In this document: in pieces, positions 8,772 to 19,269 of the stretch
How the letters are laid out: every line of letters begins with the position of its first letter
How positions within the stretch are numbered: position 1 is the stretch's first letter
Origin: Allorhizobium paknamense
GTDB lineage: Bacteria > Pseudomonadota > Alphaproteobacteria > Rhizobiales > Rhizobiaceae
Direction of reading: 5' to 3'
Assembly (NCBI RefSeq): GCF_030815125.1
Contig: NZ_JAUSWH010000008.1
Span: forward strand, 62,001-126,000
DNA: 64,000 nt
Program-made: the position numbers and the translations under genes
Notes under the pieces: generated by a model
Databases searched by the model: none
What the model was told of the DNA's origin: nothing
The model's input: the letters and a program-made list of their open reading frames with translations, nothing else

Positions 8772-11450
8772 ATGCGTTTTCCACCGAACTCATCCTACCC
8801 GAATGTAGACCCGGCTGCTGGCGAGCAGCCCGACACTCAGGCGGCCATGCCGCCCGGGCAGGAGCAGGTGGGCAAGCCTCTGGCTTCGGCACAAGAGCTT
8901 GAGCCCTGGCACAAGGCTTTCGTGCTGGGGCCGAACGTGCGGTTTACCCGCACGCCGGAAAGCGCCATCGCCCGCCGCCGCGAAGCGGAGGCCGCTGCCG
9001 CTGCCCAAGCCGCGGATGCAGCGCAACAGCAACAGGCTGTTGCCGCCTCCGCTCTCCCTGAACAGCCAAAGTCCGAACCGGTGGAAAAAACGCCCGCCTA
9101 TTTCGGCCTGCCAAAAACCGGAGCCCCCTTGCTGATCAAGAATGTCATGAGGAAACAGGTAGAGGCGGAGAAGCCCCAGCCCGTATCCGACACCACGGCG
9201 CCCGAAGCCGTGGCCGAACCCGTTGTCATGAAGACAGAGCCGGCTTCCCAGCCTGCCGTGGATGTGGAAGCCTGGAGGTTGCGTCAGGCGGCGGCAGCCA
9301 TGCGGATGCCGGAAAATATCGAGGTCCATTTGCGCCACGAGGAAGAAGAACGAAAGGCCCCGCCAGCCGAACCAGCCAATCTTTCGGTTGCCCCGCCGCT
9401 GCCCGTGCTTGCCATTTCGGATTTCGCCTTCTTTGAAATGATGCCGGAGATGGGCGAGCTGCCGCCGGTGCAGCCCATGCCGGTTGCCGCGCCGCCGCGT
9501 CAGGCCATGCCTCTGGTAGGGTCGGTCGCCGCCCTTTATCGCGAAGTGAAGCCGAAGCGGGCCGAAGTAGCGATCCAGGCTGTGCCCGTTGTCCAGCCTG
9601 CCGCGCCAGTAGCCCCGGCACCTGTGGCTGCTGCACCCGTCGCTGCCGCCGTCCAGCCGGTTGTTGCTCAGGCTGACGCGCCCGTTGAAGCCCCTGCGCC
9701 CGCCCCCGTGGTGGAAGACCGGGCGCCCTGGGAAGAGCCACCCGCGCCTGTTGCCGCCGAACCTGTGATGGAAGCGGCGCCCGCCATCGTTCCGCCTCGC
9801 GTCTCTGTCGATCTCGCACCGCGTCCGCAACGCCATGTTGCTGGTGGTATCGAAATTGCCCGCAGCCATCCCTTCGACGGTGATTTCATTTTCCCGTCCA
9901 TCGGTCTGTTGCAGGAGCCGCCTGCCATCCGTGCCGAAGCCATGCTGCCGGAAGCGCTGGAGCAGAGCGCAGGGCTTCTGGAGAGCGTGCTGGAAGATTT
10001 CGGCATCCGTGGCGAGGTGATCGACGTTCGCCCCGGTCCCGTGGTGACGCTCTATGAATTCGAGCCCGCGCCCGGCATCAAATCCTCCCGTGTGATCGGT
10101 CTTTCCGACGATATCGCCCGCTCGATGTCGGCGCTGTCTGCCCGCGTGGCCGTGGTGCCGGGCCGCAATGTCATTGGCATCGAACTGCCGAATGCCGTGC
10201 GCGAGACGGTCTATCTGCGCGAACTGATCGAATGCGAGGATTATTGGGAAAGCAAGTACAAGCTTGCGCTCTGCCTCGGCAAATCCATCGGCGGCGAGCC
10301 GGTGATTGCCGAACTTGCGAAAATGCCGCATCTGTTGGTGGCTGGAACCACCGGATCCGGAAAATCCGTGGCGATCAACACCATGATCCTGTCGCTGCTC
10401 TACCGGTTGAAGCCAGAGGAGTGCCGTCTGATCATGGTCGATCCCAAGATGCTGGAGCTTTCCGTTTATGACGGTATTCCGCACCTGCTGACGCCTGTCG
10501 TGACCGACCCGAAAAAGGCCGTGATGGCGCTGAAATGGGCCGTGCGCGAGATGGAAGACCGTTATCGCAAGATGTCGCGGCTCGGCGTGCGCAATATCGA
10601 CGGCTATAACCAGCGAGCGGCGCAGGCGCGTGATAAGGGTGAAATCATCAGCGTCAGCGTCCAGACCGGCTTTGACCGCCATTCCGGCGAGCCTGTCTAC
10701 GAGGAGCAGGATCTCGACCTGTCGCCCATGCCCTATATCGTCATCATCGTCGACGAAATGGCCGACCTGATGATGGTGGCCGGCAAGGAAATCGAAGGTG
10801 CGATCCAGCGTCTGGCACAGATGGCCCGTGCCGCAGGTATTCACCTGATCATGGCAACGCAGCGTCCCTCGGTCGATGTCATCACCGGCACGATCAAGGC
10901 AAACTTCCCGACGCGCATTTCCTTCCAGGTCACCTCGAAGATCGATAGCCGCACCATTCTGGGCGAGCAGGGTGCCGAACATCTTCTGGGCCAGGGCGAC
11001 ATGCTGCAAATGGTCGGCGGCGGCCGTATTCAGCGTGTCCACGGTCCCTTCGTTTCGGATGCCGAGGTCGAGCAGGTGGTGGCCCATCTGAAGACCCAGG
11101 GTCGCCCGGAATATCTCGGAACCGTCACGGAAGAGGATACGGGTGAAACCGCACCGCCTGAGGAAAGCTATGAGCGCAGCCCGGCTGCGGCCTCTGCCGC
11201 TACAGGCAGCGATGACAGCGACGATCTTTACGAAAAGGCCGTGAAGGTGGTGCTGCGCGACCAGAAGTGCTCGACGTCCTATATCCAGCGCCGTCTGTCC
11301 GTTGGCTATAACCGCGCCGCCTCCCTGGTGGAGCGCATGGAGCGGGAAGGACTGGTTGGTCCTGCCAACCATGTCGGCAAGCGCGAGATCATTGCCGGCG
11401 GCGGCCAGAGCGCCGTAAACCCTGGTATGACGCTGGATGATGCGGAGTAA
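8772..11450 (+). CDS. ftsK: FtsK/SpoIIIE-type DNA translocase lacking the N-terminal membrane domain
   Basis: An 892-aa FtsK-family DNA motor. Residues 1 to about 370 are a disordered Ala/Pro/Val/Glu-rich region with no transmembrane helix. The RecA-like motor follows: a [17 protein letters not shown] block, Walker [10 protein letters not shown] (K531) and Walker [11 protein letters not shown] (D661/E662). A C-terminal winged-helix gamma domain (about 815-875, [20 protein letters not shown]) would read KOPS-type sequences. FtsK pumps chromosome termini during division. Canonical FtsK has four N-terminal membrane helices; none is visible here in any upstream frame, so this may be a soluble paralogue. 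ATG 8772 has only a weak ribosome site (TAGG). A terminator follows. Confidence 0.88.
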   Translation: MRFPPNSSYPNVDPAAGEQPDTQAAMPPGQEQVGKPLASAQELEPWHKAFVLGPNVRFTRTPESAIARRREAEAAAAAQAADAAQQQQAVAASALPEQPKSEPVEKTPAYFGLPKTGAPLLIKNVMRKQVEAEKPQPVSDTTAPEAVAEPVVMKTEPASQPAVDVEAWRLRQAAAAMRMPENIEVHLRHEEEERKAPPAEPANLSVAPPLPVLAISDFAFFEMMPEMGELPPVQPMPVAAPPRQAMPLVGSVAALYREVKPKRAEVAIQAVPVVQPAAPVAPAPVAAAPVAAAVQPVVAQADAPVEAPAPAPVVEDRAPWEEPPAPVAAEPVMEAAPAIVPPRVSVDLAPRPQRHVAGGIEIARSHPFDGDFIFPSIGLLQEPPAIRAEAMLPEALEQSAGLLESVLEDFGIRGEVIDVRPGPVVTLYEFEPAPGIKSSRVIGLSDDIARSMSALSARVAVVPGRNVIGIELPNAVRETVYLRELIECEDYWESKYKLALCLGKSIGGEPVIAELAKMPHLLVAGTTGSGKSVAINTMILSLLYRLKPEECRLIMVDPKMLELSVYDGIPHLLTPVVTDPKKAVMALKWAVREMEDRYRKMSRLGVRNIDGYNQRAAQARDKGEIISVSVQTGFDRHSGEPVYEEQDLDLSPMPYIVIIVDEMADLMMVAGKEIEGAIQRLAQMARAAGIHLIMATQRPSVDVITGTIKANFPTRISFQVTSKIDSRTILGEQGAEHLLGQGDMLQMVGGGRIQRVHGPFVSDAEVEQVVAHLKTQGRPEYLGTVTEEDTGETAPPEESYERSPAAASAATGSDDSDDLYEKAVKVVLRDQKCSTSYIQRRLSVGYNRAASLVERMEREGLVGPANHVGKREIIAGGGQSAVNPGMTLDDAE

Positions 11451-11454
11451 CCAA

Positions 11455-11482
11455 CAAAAAACCCGGCTCTCGCCGGGTTTTT
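11455..11482. terminator. Rho-independent terminator after ftsK
   Basis: A 12-bp stem (AAAAAACCCGGC / GCCGGGTTTTTT) with a TCTC loop; the A and T runs on both sides suit both converging transcripts. Confidence 0.9.
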
Positions 11483-11512
11483 TGCGTTCTCCTGTGAGTT
11501 CCTGATCCTGCC

Positions 11513-12550
11513 TTATGCCAAAGCGTGAACCTTGCCCTCGACGGCAAGATGCATGACATCGCCGGGATTGGGCAGGTCAAGCCGTGAGAGGCGCAGGTGC
11601 AGCGGCGGGATCGCCTCGTCGCTGTTCAATGCCACTGTCACGCTGCCGGTCGCCCCGGCAAATTCCACATCAAGAACGCGGGCCGTGCAGGATGACGTCT
11701 CTGTGGAGGAGGCGATCCTGATCTGCTCAGGCCGCAGCATCACACGGCCAGCGCCTTGTCTCGCGCTGTGCAGCGTGAGACGGCCAAGGGCGCAATCGGC
11801 AAAGCCGCCCTGAAGCGAGGCGTTCAGCATCACGGCTTCCCCCAGCAGGATGGCGGTATCGGCATCGCAGGGCTGTTCATAGAGGGTGCGTGGCGGCCCG
11901 GCCTGCACCAGCCTGCCCTCACGCAGCACCGCCAGTTGATCGGCAAAGGACAGGGCTTCGGCCTGATCATGGGTGACCAGGATGGTGGTGATGCCCGCCT
12001 TGGCCAGCACCGCTGAAACCGCCTTGCGCATGGTTTCCCGAAGGCCGGTATCGAGGGCGGAAAAGGGCTCGTCCAGCAGCATCAGCCGGGGCTCGCGGGC
12101 AAGTGCCCTTGCCAGCGCCACGCGCTGTTGCTGGCCGCCGGAGAGCTGGTGCGGGCGGCGTTTCAGCATGGCGGGATCAAGCTCCACCATGGCCGCCAGC
12201 TCTTCGATGCGTTGCTGACGGCGCGGGTCGCGGCGTTCGATGCCGAAGCCGATATTCTCGGCAATGCTCAAATGCGGAAACAGCGCCCCATCCTGGGCGA
12301 CAATGCCAATGCCGCGCAGATGCGCTGGGCAGGAAAAGCCCGGGGCGACCATGCCGGTCTCGCCCAGCATCACGCGGCCCTGATCCGCAGTCTCGAACCC
12401 GGCCAGAATGCGCAGAAGCGTCGTTTTTCCAGATCCGGACGGACCGACGATGGCCGTGCGGCTGGCAGAGGCCACCGTGAGGTTGATATCCTCCAGCGCC
12501 CGCACAGGACCGTAATGTTTCGAAACGGCTTCGATCTTCAGTTCTGTCAT
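11513..12550 (-). CDS. Iron(III)-type ABC transporter, ATP-binding protein (FbpC-like)
   Basis: A 345-aa ABC ATPase with Walker A GPSGSGKT (36-43), signature [15 protein letters not shown], Walker [13 protein letters not shown], an H-loop VTHDQAEAL and a C-terminal TOBE-like domain. The Q-loop region ([16 protein letters not shown]) fits the Fbp/Pot group. It would energise ferric-iron import through the permease gene just upstream, whose stop codon overlaps this ATG by four bases. The order SBP-permease-ATPase on minus is the classic fbpABC operon. Substrate iron is inferred from the binding protein. Confidence 0.87.
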   Translation of the reverse strand: MTELKIEAVSKHYGPVRALEDINLTVASASRTAIVGPSGSGKTTLLRILAGFETADQGRVMLGETGMVAPGFSCPAHLRGIGIVAQDGALFPHLSIAENIGFGIERRDPRRQQRIEELAAMVELDPAMLKRRPHQLSGGQQQRVALARALAREPRLMLLDEPFSALDTGLRETMRKAVSAVLAKAGITTILVTHDQAEALSFADQLAVLREGRLVQAGPPRTLYEQPCDADTAILLGEAVMLNASLQGGFADCALGRLTLHSARQGAGRVMLRPEQIRIASSTETSSCTARVLDVEFAGATGSVTVALNSDEAIPPLHLRLSRLDLPNPGDVMHLAVEGKVHALA

Positions 12551-14142
12551 TGTCCGGCAGTGCGTCTGGATTGGGATTGTACGATGAGTGTCAGCGGCAG
12601 CGACAAGACCACCATCATCAGCGCATAGGGGGCGGCGGTCACGTAGTCGATCTCGCTGGTCAGTGACCAGAAGCGGGTGGCGAGCGTTTCGACGCCGTTG
12701 GGCGCGAGCATCAATGTGGCGGTGAGTTCATTGGTAATGCCCATGGAAACGAGCGCAATGCTGGCGCCCGCGCCGGGTGCTGCGAGCCGCATGGTCGTCG
12801 CCCACACCGCCTTTCCGGGCGAACGGCCAAGGCTCATGGCGGCACGCTCCAATTCCACAGGCGCCTGGGCAATACTGGCGCGCAAGCCAACGATGGCGCG
12901 CGGCAAAAACAGCAGGATATAGGCGGCAATCAGCGTGGAGAAGGTTTGATAAAGCGGCAGGGCGACGCGCACCGTAATGGTAACGAGCGCCAGCGCCACA
13001 ACGACACCCGGCAGCGAGCCGACATAGTAATGGCAGGTTTCCAGCACCTTTTGAAAGCGCCCCGGCGCGCGCACCGAGATCCAGGCCATGGGCGCAGCCA
13101 CCAGCGTCGCGATAATCCCGCCTGCGAGCGCCAGCAGAATGGACTGGATAAAGCTGCTTGCGACCTCCGGGCTGGCCCAGATCGCAAACCCGCCCAGCCA
13201 AAGCCAGCGACCCAGCGTGTAAAGGGGTACACCCAGCGCCAGCAGTGTCACAAGCGCGGGCAGGAGCAGAGCGGGGATCACCCAGGGACCGAGGCGCTTG
13301 CGCTCCGCCGGGCGGATCGAGCCGGTGCCGACACGGGCGTAGCGCTCATTGCCGCGCAGCATAAGGTCCAGACCCAATACGGCGGCGCAGCACAGCACCA
13401 GCACGCCGCTCAGCATATTCGCTGCCGGGCTATTGTAAGCGGACTGGAAGACATCGACGATTGCCGTGGCAAAGGTGTCGAAACGGATCATTACGAAAAG
13501 GCCGTATTCCGAGAGGAGGTGCAGCGCAACGAGCATGACTCCGCCCAGAATGGACAGCCGCAATTGTGGGAGGACGACGCGAAAAAACACCCGCCAGGGC
13601 CCAAGGCCAAGCGCTGCGGCGGCATCTTCCATCGCCGGATCGAGCCGGCGCAGCGTCGCGGCAATCGGCAGGTAGAGAAACGGAAAATAGGCCAGAACGG
13701 AAACCAGAACCGCGCTCCACAGCCCCTGCATGCCGGGAACAAGCCCGATCCAGGCATAGCTGTGGACGAAAGCCGGAACAGCGAGTGGTGTGACCATCAA
13801 CCATGACCAGAGTGCTGCACCCGGCAGCCGGGTGCGCTCGATCAGCCAGGCCAGTGTCACGCATAGAACAATGCCGATGGGCAGGGTGGTGATTTCGAGG
13901 AGGGCAGTGTTGAGCAGAAGATCCGCAACGCGCTGGCGAAAAACCAGTGCCTTTACCGTTTCCCAGCCAACATCCACCGTAATCCAGAGGATAAAGCCCA
14001 GCGGCAGCAGGCTGAAAAGCGCGACCAGGGAGGCGGTAAGCAGCAATGGCCAGTTGGCGGGCAACAGCAGGGCGATGCGCGGAGAGGGGATCCTCGCGCT
14101 TCCGGCTGCCGCAGTCTGCGTCCACCTGTTGTCTTGCAGCAC
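12547..14142 (-). CDS. Iron(III)-type ABC transporter, fused permease (FbpB-like)
   Basis: About 531 aa with two permease halves, each with the EAA-like loop ([19 protein letters not shown] in the first, [19 protein letters not shown] in the second), and roughly twelve membrane helices. The duplicated layout is typical of FbpB/CysTW-like iron permeases. The start is uncertain: the frame is open to TTG 14235, but no ATG exists before the first helix. I chose GTG 14142 because it lies after the hairpin at 14179-14199 and has GAGG upstream, though at a long distance (about 13 nt). Stop overlaps the ATPase start (ATGA). Confidence 0.82.
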   Translation of the reverse strand: MLQDNRWTQTAAAGSARIPSPRIALLLPANWPLLLTASLVALFSLLPLGFILWITVDVGWETVKALVFRQRVADLLLNTALLEITTLPIGIVLCVTLAWLIERTRLPGAALWSWLMVTPLAVPAFVHSYAWIGLVPGMQGLWSAVLVSVLAYFPFLYLPIAATLRRLDPAMEDAAAALGLGPWRVFFRVVLPQLRLSILGGVMLVALHLLSEYGLFVMIRFDTFATAIVDVFQSAYNSPAANMLSGVLVLCCAAVLGLDLMLRGNERYARVGTGSIRPAERKRLGPWVIPALLLPALVTLLALGVPLYTLGRWLWLGGFAIWASPEVASSFIQSILLALAGGIIATLVAAPMAWISVRAPGRFQKVLETCHYYVGSLPGVVVALALVTITVRVALPLYQTFSTLIAAYILLFLPRAIVGLRASIAQAPVELERAAMSLGRSPGKAVWATTMRLAAPGAGASIALVSMGITNELTATLMLAPNGVETLATRFWSLTSEIDYVTAAPYALMMVVLSLPLTLIVQSQSRRTAGQ

Positions 14143-14178
14143 TCTGTTCGTTCCGCCTCTTTCAGGCCAATACGGGGT

Positions 14179-14199
14179 CACGCGCCCGGTGGGCGCGTG
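14179..14199. other. Intercistronic GC-rich hairpin
   Basis: A 9-bp perfect stem (CACGCGCCC / GGGCGCGTG, GGT loop) between the binding-protein gene and the permease gene. It may stabilise or limit read-through, so that the binding protein is made in excess; this is inference. Confidence 0.5.
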
Positions 14200-14286
14200 C
14201 CGTTGACGACAGGCGATTATGCCTTTCTTGAGCAAAAGACAATAGTTTTGCCCAGGCCGTACACCTCTATTGCAGAAGCAATTGGC

Positions 14287-15309
14287 TTAGAGAATACCTG
14301 CTGCGGTCATCATCTCGGTAACCTTCTTGCTGTTCAGCTTCGAAGGTTCGACCTTCGGAGCACCGAGATCCTTGAGCGGCACCAGTTTGGCATTGGATTC
14401 GGCATCCTTGCCAACGGCATATTCATAGGACGTGCCGTTCTTCAGAATCTCCTGGCCCGCCTTGCCGGTGATGAACTTCAGGAACGCCTGCGCTTCCTTC
14501 ATATGCTGGGTGGACTTGATGATGCCGCCGCCGGAGATGCTGACGAAAGCGCCCGGATCGCCGTTACGGAAATAATGCAGGCCGACATTGGCGCTGTTTT
14601 CGCCGGTCTTGGCCTGATCGCCGAACCAGTAATAGTGGTAGATGACGGCGCCTTCCACTTCACCGGCATTGACCGCTTTCATGGCAACGCTATTGCCCTT
14701 GTAAAAGGTGGCGTTTTCCTTCAGCGCCTTCAGCCATTTGGCGGTTTCTTCCTCACCCTTCAGCTCCAGCAGGGCGCTGACGATGGCCTGGAAGTCGGCA
14801 CCGGAGGGCGAGGCGCCCCAGCGGCCTTTCCAGGCAGGATCGGCAAGATCAAGCAGCGATTTCGGCAGCTTGTCCTCGCTCAGTTTGCGCTTGTCATAGG
14901 CAAACACGGTAGAACGGGCGGCAATACCAATCCAGCGGCCATTTTCCGGTTGGAATTCGGCTGGAACCTGCGCAAGTGTCTCCTTGTCCAGAGGCGCGAA
15001 CAGACCGGCGGTATCCACCAGCGCCATGGCCGGGGAGTTTTCGGTGAGGAACACATCCGCCGGCGATGCTTCGCCCTCTTGTATCAACTGGTTGGCGAAC
15101 TGCATGTCGCTGCCCTGGCGCATGGTGACCTTGATGCCGGTCTCCTTGGTGAAGGCATCGATCCACTCGCGGCCAAGGCTTTCATGCTGCGCGTTGTAAA
15201 CCACAAGCTCTGCGCCATCGGCGGCCTGGAGGGCTGCGGGCGTGAGGGATGCGACGAGAGCCGAGACAAAAATCGCGGCGCGCAGCTGACCAGATCCGGG
15301 GCGTTTCAA
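14287..15309 (-). CDS. Periplasmic iron(III)-binding protein (FbpA-like)
   Basis: A 340-aa ABC solute-binding protein. Residues 1-29 form a signal peptide ending ALQA. The mature protein starts ADGAELVVYNAQHESL, a normal FbpA opening. The ferric ligand tyrosines appear in the YHYYWFGDQ block (Y226/Y227), where FbpA family members carry their paired Tyr. It captures Fe(3+) in the periplasm for the permease and ATPase downstream. A TGA-N9-TCA box about 110 bp upstream suggests RirA-type iron control. Confidence 0.88.
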   Translation of the reverse strand: MKRPGSGQLRAAIFVSALVASLTPAALQAADGAELVVYNAQHESLGREWIDAFTKETGIKVTMRQGSDMQFANQLIQEGEASPADVFLTENSPAMALVDTAGLFAPLDKETLAQVPAEFQPENGRWIGIAARSTVFAYDKRKLSEDKLPKSLLDLADPAWKGRWGASPSGADFQAIVSALLELKGEEETAKWLKALKENATFYKGNSVAMKAVNAGEVEGAVIYHYYWFGDQAKTGENSANVGLHYFRNGDPGAFVSISGGGIIKSTQHMKEAQAFLKFITGKAGQEILKNGTSYEYAVGKDAESNAKLVPLKDLGAPKVEPSKLNSKKVTEMMTAAGIL

Positions 15310-15421
15310 GGGCTTCTCCTAATAGTGCCTGTCCCCTGCCTGCATGAGGCGGGACATGTGTGTGAACCGCTTGGCCTGCCGGTTTCGGGAACATGCCAAG
15401 GTGTCCGGGTCTTAAATAAGA

Positions 15422-15436
15422 TGAATTTATGCGTCA
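15422..15436. promoter_or_regulatory. Candidate iron-responsive operator (TGA-N9-TCA)
   Basis: TGA at 15422-15424 and TCA at 15434-15436 with nine bases between, in the AT-rich leader of the iron operon. This matches the rhizobial RirA IRO-box pattern, but only six bases are fixed, so chance is possible. Confidence 0.4.
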
Positions 15437-15486
15437 ACTTAACAAAAGTTGAGTCACGGACGGGTGATTTTGAATTGCCACTTATA

Positions 15487-15610
15487 GCAAGGCATCGAAG
15501 ATGCATATGCATCCTCGCCTGCAATGGATTTCGAATATCTCAAATGCATCAGGGGCTTGAGATATTCGAAAACGGAATAAGAAGAGTCATTTTCAATAAC
15601 TCTTCTTATT
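15487..15610 (-). repeat. About 123-bp compound palindromic repeat, copy 1
   Basis: Contains two hairpins: TTCGAATATCTCAA / TTGAGATATTCGAA and AATAAGAAGAGT / ACTCTTCTTATT. It is an inverted copy of 19268-19389 with close to 90% identity by eye. It directly follows the mscS-type gene and may act as its terminator. Confidence 0.85.
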
Positions 15611-17828
15611 AAGGCACGTTAGCGGCCTGTACCGGGGTTGCAAGGCTTGCAGCAGCACCTTCCACGCTGGTGCCGGTGCCACTGCGTACCACCACCGCAT
15701 TGGAGGCGAGGTTGAGGCCGGCAGCCTTGAAGGCATTCAACAGCCTTTTGATGCCCTCACGCTTGATCAGGCTGGGATTGCCCGGCCTGGAGGTGAACTT
15801 GAACCGCACCACCATGGAGGTCTCGTTGACCTCCTGAATGCCTTGCATTTTCAGCGGAATGAGGAATTCGTGGCCGAATTCCGGCTCTTCCAGCATTGCA
15901 AGGCCCACCTTCTTCGCCGTCTTGCGGATGAGTTCGAGATCGGCTTCCCGATCGAAGCGCAGTTCGAATTTCACGGTGCCCCAGTCACGGCTGAAATTCG
16001 TGACTGCGGAAATCTGCCCGAACGGAATGGTATGCACGGGCCCATTGTGGTGGCGAAGGCGAATGGAGCGCAGCGAAATCTGCTCCACCGTCCCTTTCAG
16101 CTTGCCGGTATCGATATACTCGCCGATGCGGAAGGCGTCTTCTGCAAGGAAGAAGATGCCGGAAACCACGTCTTTCACCAGAGTTTGCGAACCGAAGGAC
16201 AGGGCCAGACCCAGCACTCCGAAACCGGCGAGCAGCGGAGCGATATCGACGCCCGCGCTTTGCAGGATCGCGAGAACCGCAACCGCTGCCACAATGCCGA
16301 GGATCAGGTTTCGAAGCAGCGGCAGCATGGTGGAAAAGCGGCTGGTGGTTTTGGTATGACCGTCATCCTGCCCTGGAAGCTGGACTGCATTCGAAGGCGC
16401 GATGGTCTCGAAATATTTCCAGAGGAAGCTGCAAACAGTCCAGCTTAACGTCATTGCTACCGCGAATTTCTGGATATGGCCAAGCCAGGGAGCAGGATCC
16501 ATGCCGGATTCGTTGATGAGCGGCTGCCATAGCAAAATGGTGCCCTCCAGGCCGATCAGCCAGACGGCGCCGCTGAGCGGGATCGGCAGGGTCCAGAAAA
16601 TGGTGGAGACAAGACCCGGTTGCGTATCCATCGCTTTTTTCCGGGCCAGATACCGGAACAGGGTGAAGAATGCCCGGTCGATAATGGGTGTGATGATGAT
16701 GAGCAATTGGCTGAGACCGGCGGCACGGTTCCAGATGGCATTCTGATCCGTGCCGACCACCATGAAGCCCAGCAGCCATATCAGGATTGCCGAGGCACTG
16801 TAGAAATCCGCAATAAACCCGGCGATGGCCGTGCGAACCGATCCGGCGTCTTTTCCGGCGAAGGCCTTGGCGATATCGCGGCGGCTGGAGATGAACCAGA
16901 AAAGTTTATAAACGGTCAGGATTGTTGAACTCAGAAAGACCCAGCCATCGGTTGCCATAGGGTCCAGACCGCGTGCATCGGCGAGGCTGAGGGATGTATT
17001 GCTGAAACCGGCCAGGAACCCGAAGCCGGTCATCATATAAAAGTGCCAACGGGGGTTTGAAACTTCGAGCAGCGGTCCGCTCGTGCCGATCGGAGCGAAA
17101 AGCAACCTGCCAAAGGCAGTATAAATGGTGCCAACCAGAATAAGGCGGGTGAAACCTATCGCAACGGTGCGGGCGAAACTGCTGGAATCCATCGCCATGA
17201 GCACGCCAGTACGGGCAATGGAGTAAAAGATACCGATTGCGACGAGGTCGCCGGCAAGCCGCAGAATTGCGAACAGCGCTTTAGGCGGTGTTGCCGAAGG
17301 CCGCATCATGAAGGCGAGCGCCTTATGAAACACCAGGAGGAAAAGAACCGCGCCTGCAAGGCCACTGACAATCGCGCTCGGCGCTGCCGTGCCAAGATGG
17401 GCTACCCCCCTCTCTTCGTTTTGCAGCATTCTCCAACTGTTGCCAAAAGCCTGCGGAAGACCCTGAAGCCCGGTCAACGCAATCTTTGCGCCGCGATGGA
17501 ATGCGGCAGCCCCTTCCTGTGCAAGTTCTGACAGGGCATTGTCCGGCATCGCGGATTGCGGCGGCTCCGATTTCACGGTGGGCGGTGCCGGAGGTTTTTC
17601 CGCAGTCCTATCGTCAAATTCGACAGTCACGCGCTGACCCGCAGACGCTGCGGCCTGGACGGCCTTGCTGATGGTATCCGGTGGATCATCCTTATGGAGC
17701 AGCAGGCGAACTTCGTCGCTGCCTGCTCCATGGCTGGAGACTGGCAGTGACAGAAACAGGCATGCAAAGACAATCAAAGCGGGAGCGTATGCCGCACGGA
17801 GCTTCAATAATCGCAGGAATTTGAGCAT
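15609..17828 (-). CDS. MscS-family mechanosensitive ion channel, large form
   Basis: A 739-aa membrane protein with signal peptide (to about residue 35), a periplasmic region and many membrane helices. A C-terminal MscS module follows: pore helix GFGVLGLALSFGSQTLVKDV, then the beta domain (DTGKLKGTVEQISLRSIRLR, VHTIPFGQI) and an alpha-beta vestibule. It would open on membrane tension to release osmolytes. The length places it with MscK/YbdG-like or DUF3772-type large channels rather than the 286-aa MscS. ATG 17828; the stop lies on the edge of a dispersed repeat. It is monocistronic as far as the sequence shows. Confidence 0.87.
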   Translation of the reverse strand: MLKFLRLLKLRAAYAPALIVFACLFLSLPVSSHGAGSDEVRLLLHKDDPPDTISKAVQAAASAGQRVTVEFDDRTAEKPPAPPTVKSEPPQSAMPDNALSELAQEGAAAFHRGAKIALTGLQGLPQAFGNSWRMLQNEERGVAHLGTAAPSAIVSGLAGAVLFLLVFHKALAFMMRPSATPPKALFAILRLAGDLVAIGIFYSIARTGVLMAMDSSSFARTVAIGFTRLILVGTIYTAFGRLLFAPIGTSGPLLEVSNPRWHFYMMTGFGFLAGFSNTSLSLADARGLDPMATDGWVFLSSTILTVYKLFWFISSRRDIAKAFAGKDAGSVRTAIAGFIADFYSASAILIWLLGFMVVGTDQNAIWNRAAGLSQLLIIITPIIDRAFFTLFRYLARKKAMDTQPGLVSTIFWTLPIPLSGAVWLIGLEGTILLWQPLINESGMDPAPWLGHIQKFAVAMTLSWTVCSFLWKYFETIAPSNAVQLPGQDDGHTKTTSRFSTMLPLLRNLILGIVAAVAVLAILQSAGVDIAPLLAGFGVLGLALSFGSQTLVKDVVSGIFFLAEDAFRIGEYIDTGKLKGTVEQISLRSIRLRHHNGPVHTIPFGQISAVTNFSRDWGTVKFELRFDREADLELIRKTAKKVGLAMLEEPEFGHEFLIPLKMQGIQEVNETSMVVRFKFTSRPGNPSLIKREGIKRLLNAFKAAGLNLASNAVVVRSGTGTSVEGAAASLATPVQAANVP

Positions 17829-17960
17829 AAGCCGTGTGCTGCTCCTGGCCAGACAGATCTAATGGCCAGACTTATAGCACGGCATTTTAAAAAATTCGGT
17901 AAGATAGCAAGCGGAGCCGCACCTTCACCGCTCGAAGGCGCGATTCCAGTTTCATCGGTG

Positions 17961-18126
17961 CTAGTGGAATGAATTTGACATTTGATACCCACTTGCGGAG
18001 ATCTCGAGGGTCAAATGTCAAATTCGAAAATTCCACTAGAATCATAAGGTTGCTAGTGGTTTTCATGATTGTGACATTTGCTCTCGAGAGTGCTGCACTG
18101 CGTGCAAATGTCACAATCAAACCACT
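17961..18126. repeat. Tandem pair of related fold-back palindromes
   Basis: Unit 1 (17961-18039) pairs CTAGTGGAAT-TTTGACATTTGA with TCAAATGTCAAA-TTCCACTAG. Unit 2 (18052-18126) pairs CTAGTGGTTT-TTGTGACATTTGC with GCAAATGTCACAA-ACCACTA. Both have a CTCGAG-containing centre. It lies just downstream of the BA14K gene. Confidence 0.8.
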
Positions 18127-18134
18127 ATGCGGCT

Positions 18135-18608
18135 TTACCGATAAGGCGAAATACACTGCTGGCGCGGCCCGTTATAGGGCTGGAAGGTGTTATCATAGGC
18201 CCGGTATGACCGATACCTGTTTGCACACCAGCTGACATGGGCGTTGCCGCCCGTATACCGGGGGGCATAGCGCGGCTGGGATGCCAGCGCTCCGCCGATA
18301 ATGGCGCCAGCCGCGAAGCCGCCAATAATGGCGCCAGCATTGCCGTGGTGGTGACGGCGATAGTAGCGGTCGCGATAGTATCGGTCCCGATGATCGCGAT
18401 CCCGGTAGTAACTGCCGCGATAATCATGATGACGATAGATCCGCGGCCGGGTTCTGCGGTCATCGGCCCAGGAGTTTTCTGCCACCTGCACGCCTTGGGT
18501 TTGCACCTGCACCGAACTGGCCGTGGAGATGGACTGTGTTGCGCCCGCAGGAATGATGCTGCCCAAAAAAGTGGCTGCGGAGAGGGCGATTGCGATCAAT
18601 CTGGTCAT
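18135..18608 (-). CDS. BA14K family protein
   Basis: A 157-aa exported protein: signal peptide (about 1-23, ending AGA), a Tyr/Arg/His/Asp-rich low-complexity segment (70-90), a glycine-zipper-like stretch [18 protein letters not shown], and the C-terminal BA14K domain ([19 protein letters not shown] through the last Cys). BA14K was described as a Brucella immunoreactive, lectin-like protein; the family is common in Rhizobiales. The glycine zipper suggests membrane insertion. The start has a GGTGAGAA-like ribosome site nearby. The function is unknown beyond that. Confidence 0.85.
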   Translation of the reverse strand: MTRLIAIALSAATFLGSIIPAGATQSISTASSVQVQTQGVQVAENSWADDRRTRPRIYRHHDYRGSYYRDRDHRDRYYRDRYYRRHHHGNAGAIIGGFAAGAIIGGALASQPRYAPRYTGGNAHVSWCANRYRSYRAYDNTFQPYNGPRQQCISPYR

Positions 18609-18900
18609 TTTCTCACCTTTTCCTTTCTGATGAGCATATCGTCCTGTTTTGCGTATGAACCAGAGGTGACTGATTAATTTTTGCCGATCAAATGCCCGTG
18701 AACAAAAGCCTCACATTCGATGGAACAAAATATTCTGTTTGGGAATTCTAGGGGGTGATCCGGCGGGACGAAAAAGAAGAGTTCGGATCAGGCATGGAAA
18801 CAAATCTTTTGATCGCTCCGGTCATCAGGATGTTGTTGGCTGTCTGTTCTTTTGTCCTGCAAGCCGCAGCACCTTTCGCCATACTCCAAGGAGTATCCTC

Positions 18901-19269
18901 TTGAAATATATTCTTCCTGTTTTCCTTCTCGTTTCAACTCCAGCCTTCGCGCAGTCTCCGCCGCTGGAACAGGCCTGCCTGAGCGTATTACAGAATTTTC
19001 TGATGAAGCCTCAGGTGAAAACCGGTATTTCGCAGAGCTTTCCGGAACTGAAGCCAGCAGGCGCCCGTATCAGCTATGCCGAGCGGGACAATGTCGAACC
19101 TTCGGATATGGACGATGTTATCGACTGCCAGTTTCAAAAGCCGACGGCGCCCTTCGGCCTGATACGGTTCTGCATTTCCAGCACCTGTTATTCCGCCGAT
19201 GAGCAGAATGCAGATAGAAAGCGCCGTTTTGAAGAGGTTCGCGCCTTGATGGACCGCCAGGCCAAGTAA
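18901..19269 (+). CDS. Small secreted protein of unknown function
   Basis: 122 aa, with a signal peptide (LKYILPVFLLVSTPAFA-QSPP) at the very N-terminus when translated from TTG 18901. AAGGAG at 18888-18893 sits 7 nt upstream, which supports this rare start over upstream in-frame starts that would bury the signal. The mature part has four cysteines (VIDCQFQ, RFCISSTCY and one near ACLSVL) that could form two disulfides in the periplasm. I do not recognise the family. The stop codon abuts copy 2 of the 123-bp repeat. Confidence 0.6.
   Translation: MKYILPVFLLVSTPAFAQSPPLEQACLSVLQNFLMKPQVKTGISQSFPELKPAGARISYAERDNVEPSDMDDVIDCQFQKPTAPFGLIRFCISSTCYSADEQNADRKRRFEEVRALMDRQAK

Noticed and set aside
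8790..11372. 860-codon frame antisense to ftsK
   Set aside because: Same shadow effect; FtsK motifs on the plus strand are complete.
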